In this document: positions 6,029 through 6,298 of the stretch, piece by piece
Numbering within the stretch: the stretch's first letter is position 1
Layout: each line of letters begins with the position of its first letter
Origin: JBFXEO01 sp050180015
GTDB lineage: Bacteria; Bacteroidota; Bacteroidia; Bacteroidales; Tenuifilaceae
DNA: 6,298 bases
Reading direction: 5' to 3'
Assembly (NCBI GenBank): GCA_050180015.1
Contig: JBFXEO010000175.1
Coordinates: 1 to 6,298, forward strand
Position numbers and translations under genes: made by a program
The notes under the pieces: model-generated
What the model was told of the DNA's origin: nothing
Database searches by the model: none
The model's input: only the letters and a program-made list of their open reading frames with translations

Positions 6029-6036
6029 TATATTCG
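6029..6036 (+). promoter_or_regulatory. Weak candidate -7 element for ftsY
   Basis: TATATTCG matches TAnnTTTG except for one C. It lies in the short gap between the terminator and the ftsY ATG (6052). No TTTG is seen at the right distance upstream; that place is occupied by the terminator loop (TTTTC at 6002-6006 is the nearest). If this is not the promoter, ftsY depends on read-through past the terminator. Confidence 0.3.
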
Positions 6037-6051
6037 GGTAAAATTTTAACC

Positions 6052-6298
6052 ATGGCATTGTTCGATATTTTTTCAGCCGGTCAAAGCAAAGAATCTTTGA
6101 GTAAGGGTATAGAGAAGACCAAGGAAAGCCTCCTCAAAAAAATTTCCCGGGCGGTTGTTGGAAAATCAAAAATTGACGACGAGGTGCTCGATAATTTGGA
6201 AGAAATTCTTATTTCCTCCGATGTTGGAGTTAGTACAACATTACGAATTATAGAGCGGGTACAAAAGCGGGTCTCATCGGACAAATACTTAAATTCCA
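6052..6298 (+). CDS. ftsY: Signal recognition particle receptor FtsY, N-terminal part (cut by window edge)
   Basis: The frame opens at ATG 6052 and runs off the right edge after 82 full codons. MALFDIFSAGQSKESLSKGIEKTKESL, together with DDEVLDNLEEILISSDVGVSTTLRII, is the N-domain of FtsY. The helix LEE-L-x-x-SDVG is characteristic. FtsY is the membrane-associated GTPase that docks the SRP-ribosome complex at the Sec translocon. The long acidic A-domain of E. coli is absent, so this is a short FtsY; the GTPase G-domain lies outside the window. Location after rpmB-rpmG-DUF4295 is the common Bacteroidota arrangement. The A/T-rich leader has no Shine-Dalgarno. Confidence 0.95.
   Translation, partial: MALFDIFSAGQSKESLSKGIEKTKESLLKKISRAVVGKSKIDDEVLDNLEEILISSDVGVSTTLRIIERVQKRVSSDKYLNS

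Noticed and set aside
1..6298. Mobile element, CRISPR, toxin-antitoxin or phage-defence system
   Set aside because: No terminal repeats, transposase or integrase motifs, direct-repeat arrays, or defence-type gene pairs were visible; the gene order is typical housekeeping.

Overview
The window looks like ordinary chromosome from a member of the Bacteroidota, most likely the order Bacteroidales or a close relative. Three things point there. The run cinA, rpmB (bL28), rpmG (bL33, cysteine-poor form), a DUF4295 gene and ftsY is a recurrent Bacteroidota arrangement. Promoter candidates fit the Bacteroidota pattern TTTG, about 19-21 bases, TAnnTTTG. No start codon has a convincing Shine-Dalgarno sequence, as expected for this phylum.

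Layout: bases 1-529 (minus strand) hold the first 176 codons of a membrane-anchored protein with an extracellular Cache-like sensor domain, cut by the window edge. A 272-base divergent spacer follows, with a promoter candidate for fabG. On the plus strand come fabG (802-1548), a hairpin terminator, then a tightly coupled pair: a DUF6340-like lipoprotein gene (start placed at 1614) and an M48/Ste24-type membrane metalloprotease gene (2590-3837). Next is tRNA-Thr(CGU) with a near-consensus promoter, then cinA, the operon rpmB-rpmG-DUF4295, a strong terminator, and the first 82 codons of ftsY, cut by the right edge.

Functionally the right half is translation and protein-targeting housekeeping (tRNA, two large-subunit ribosomal proteins, the SRP receptor) plus the CinA nucleotide-repair enzyme. 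The left half is fatty-acid synthesis (FabG), envelope functions (lipoprotein and membrane protease) and environmental sensing. I found no mobile element, CRISPR array, phage gene or defence system, and no clearly undescribed system. The points most worth a second look are the poorly characterised DUF6340 lipoprotein/M48 pair, the terminator hairpin just ahead of it, the DUF4295 small protein in the ribosomal operon, and a dyad over the tRNA promoter's -33 box.
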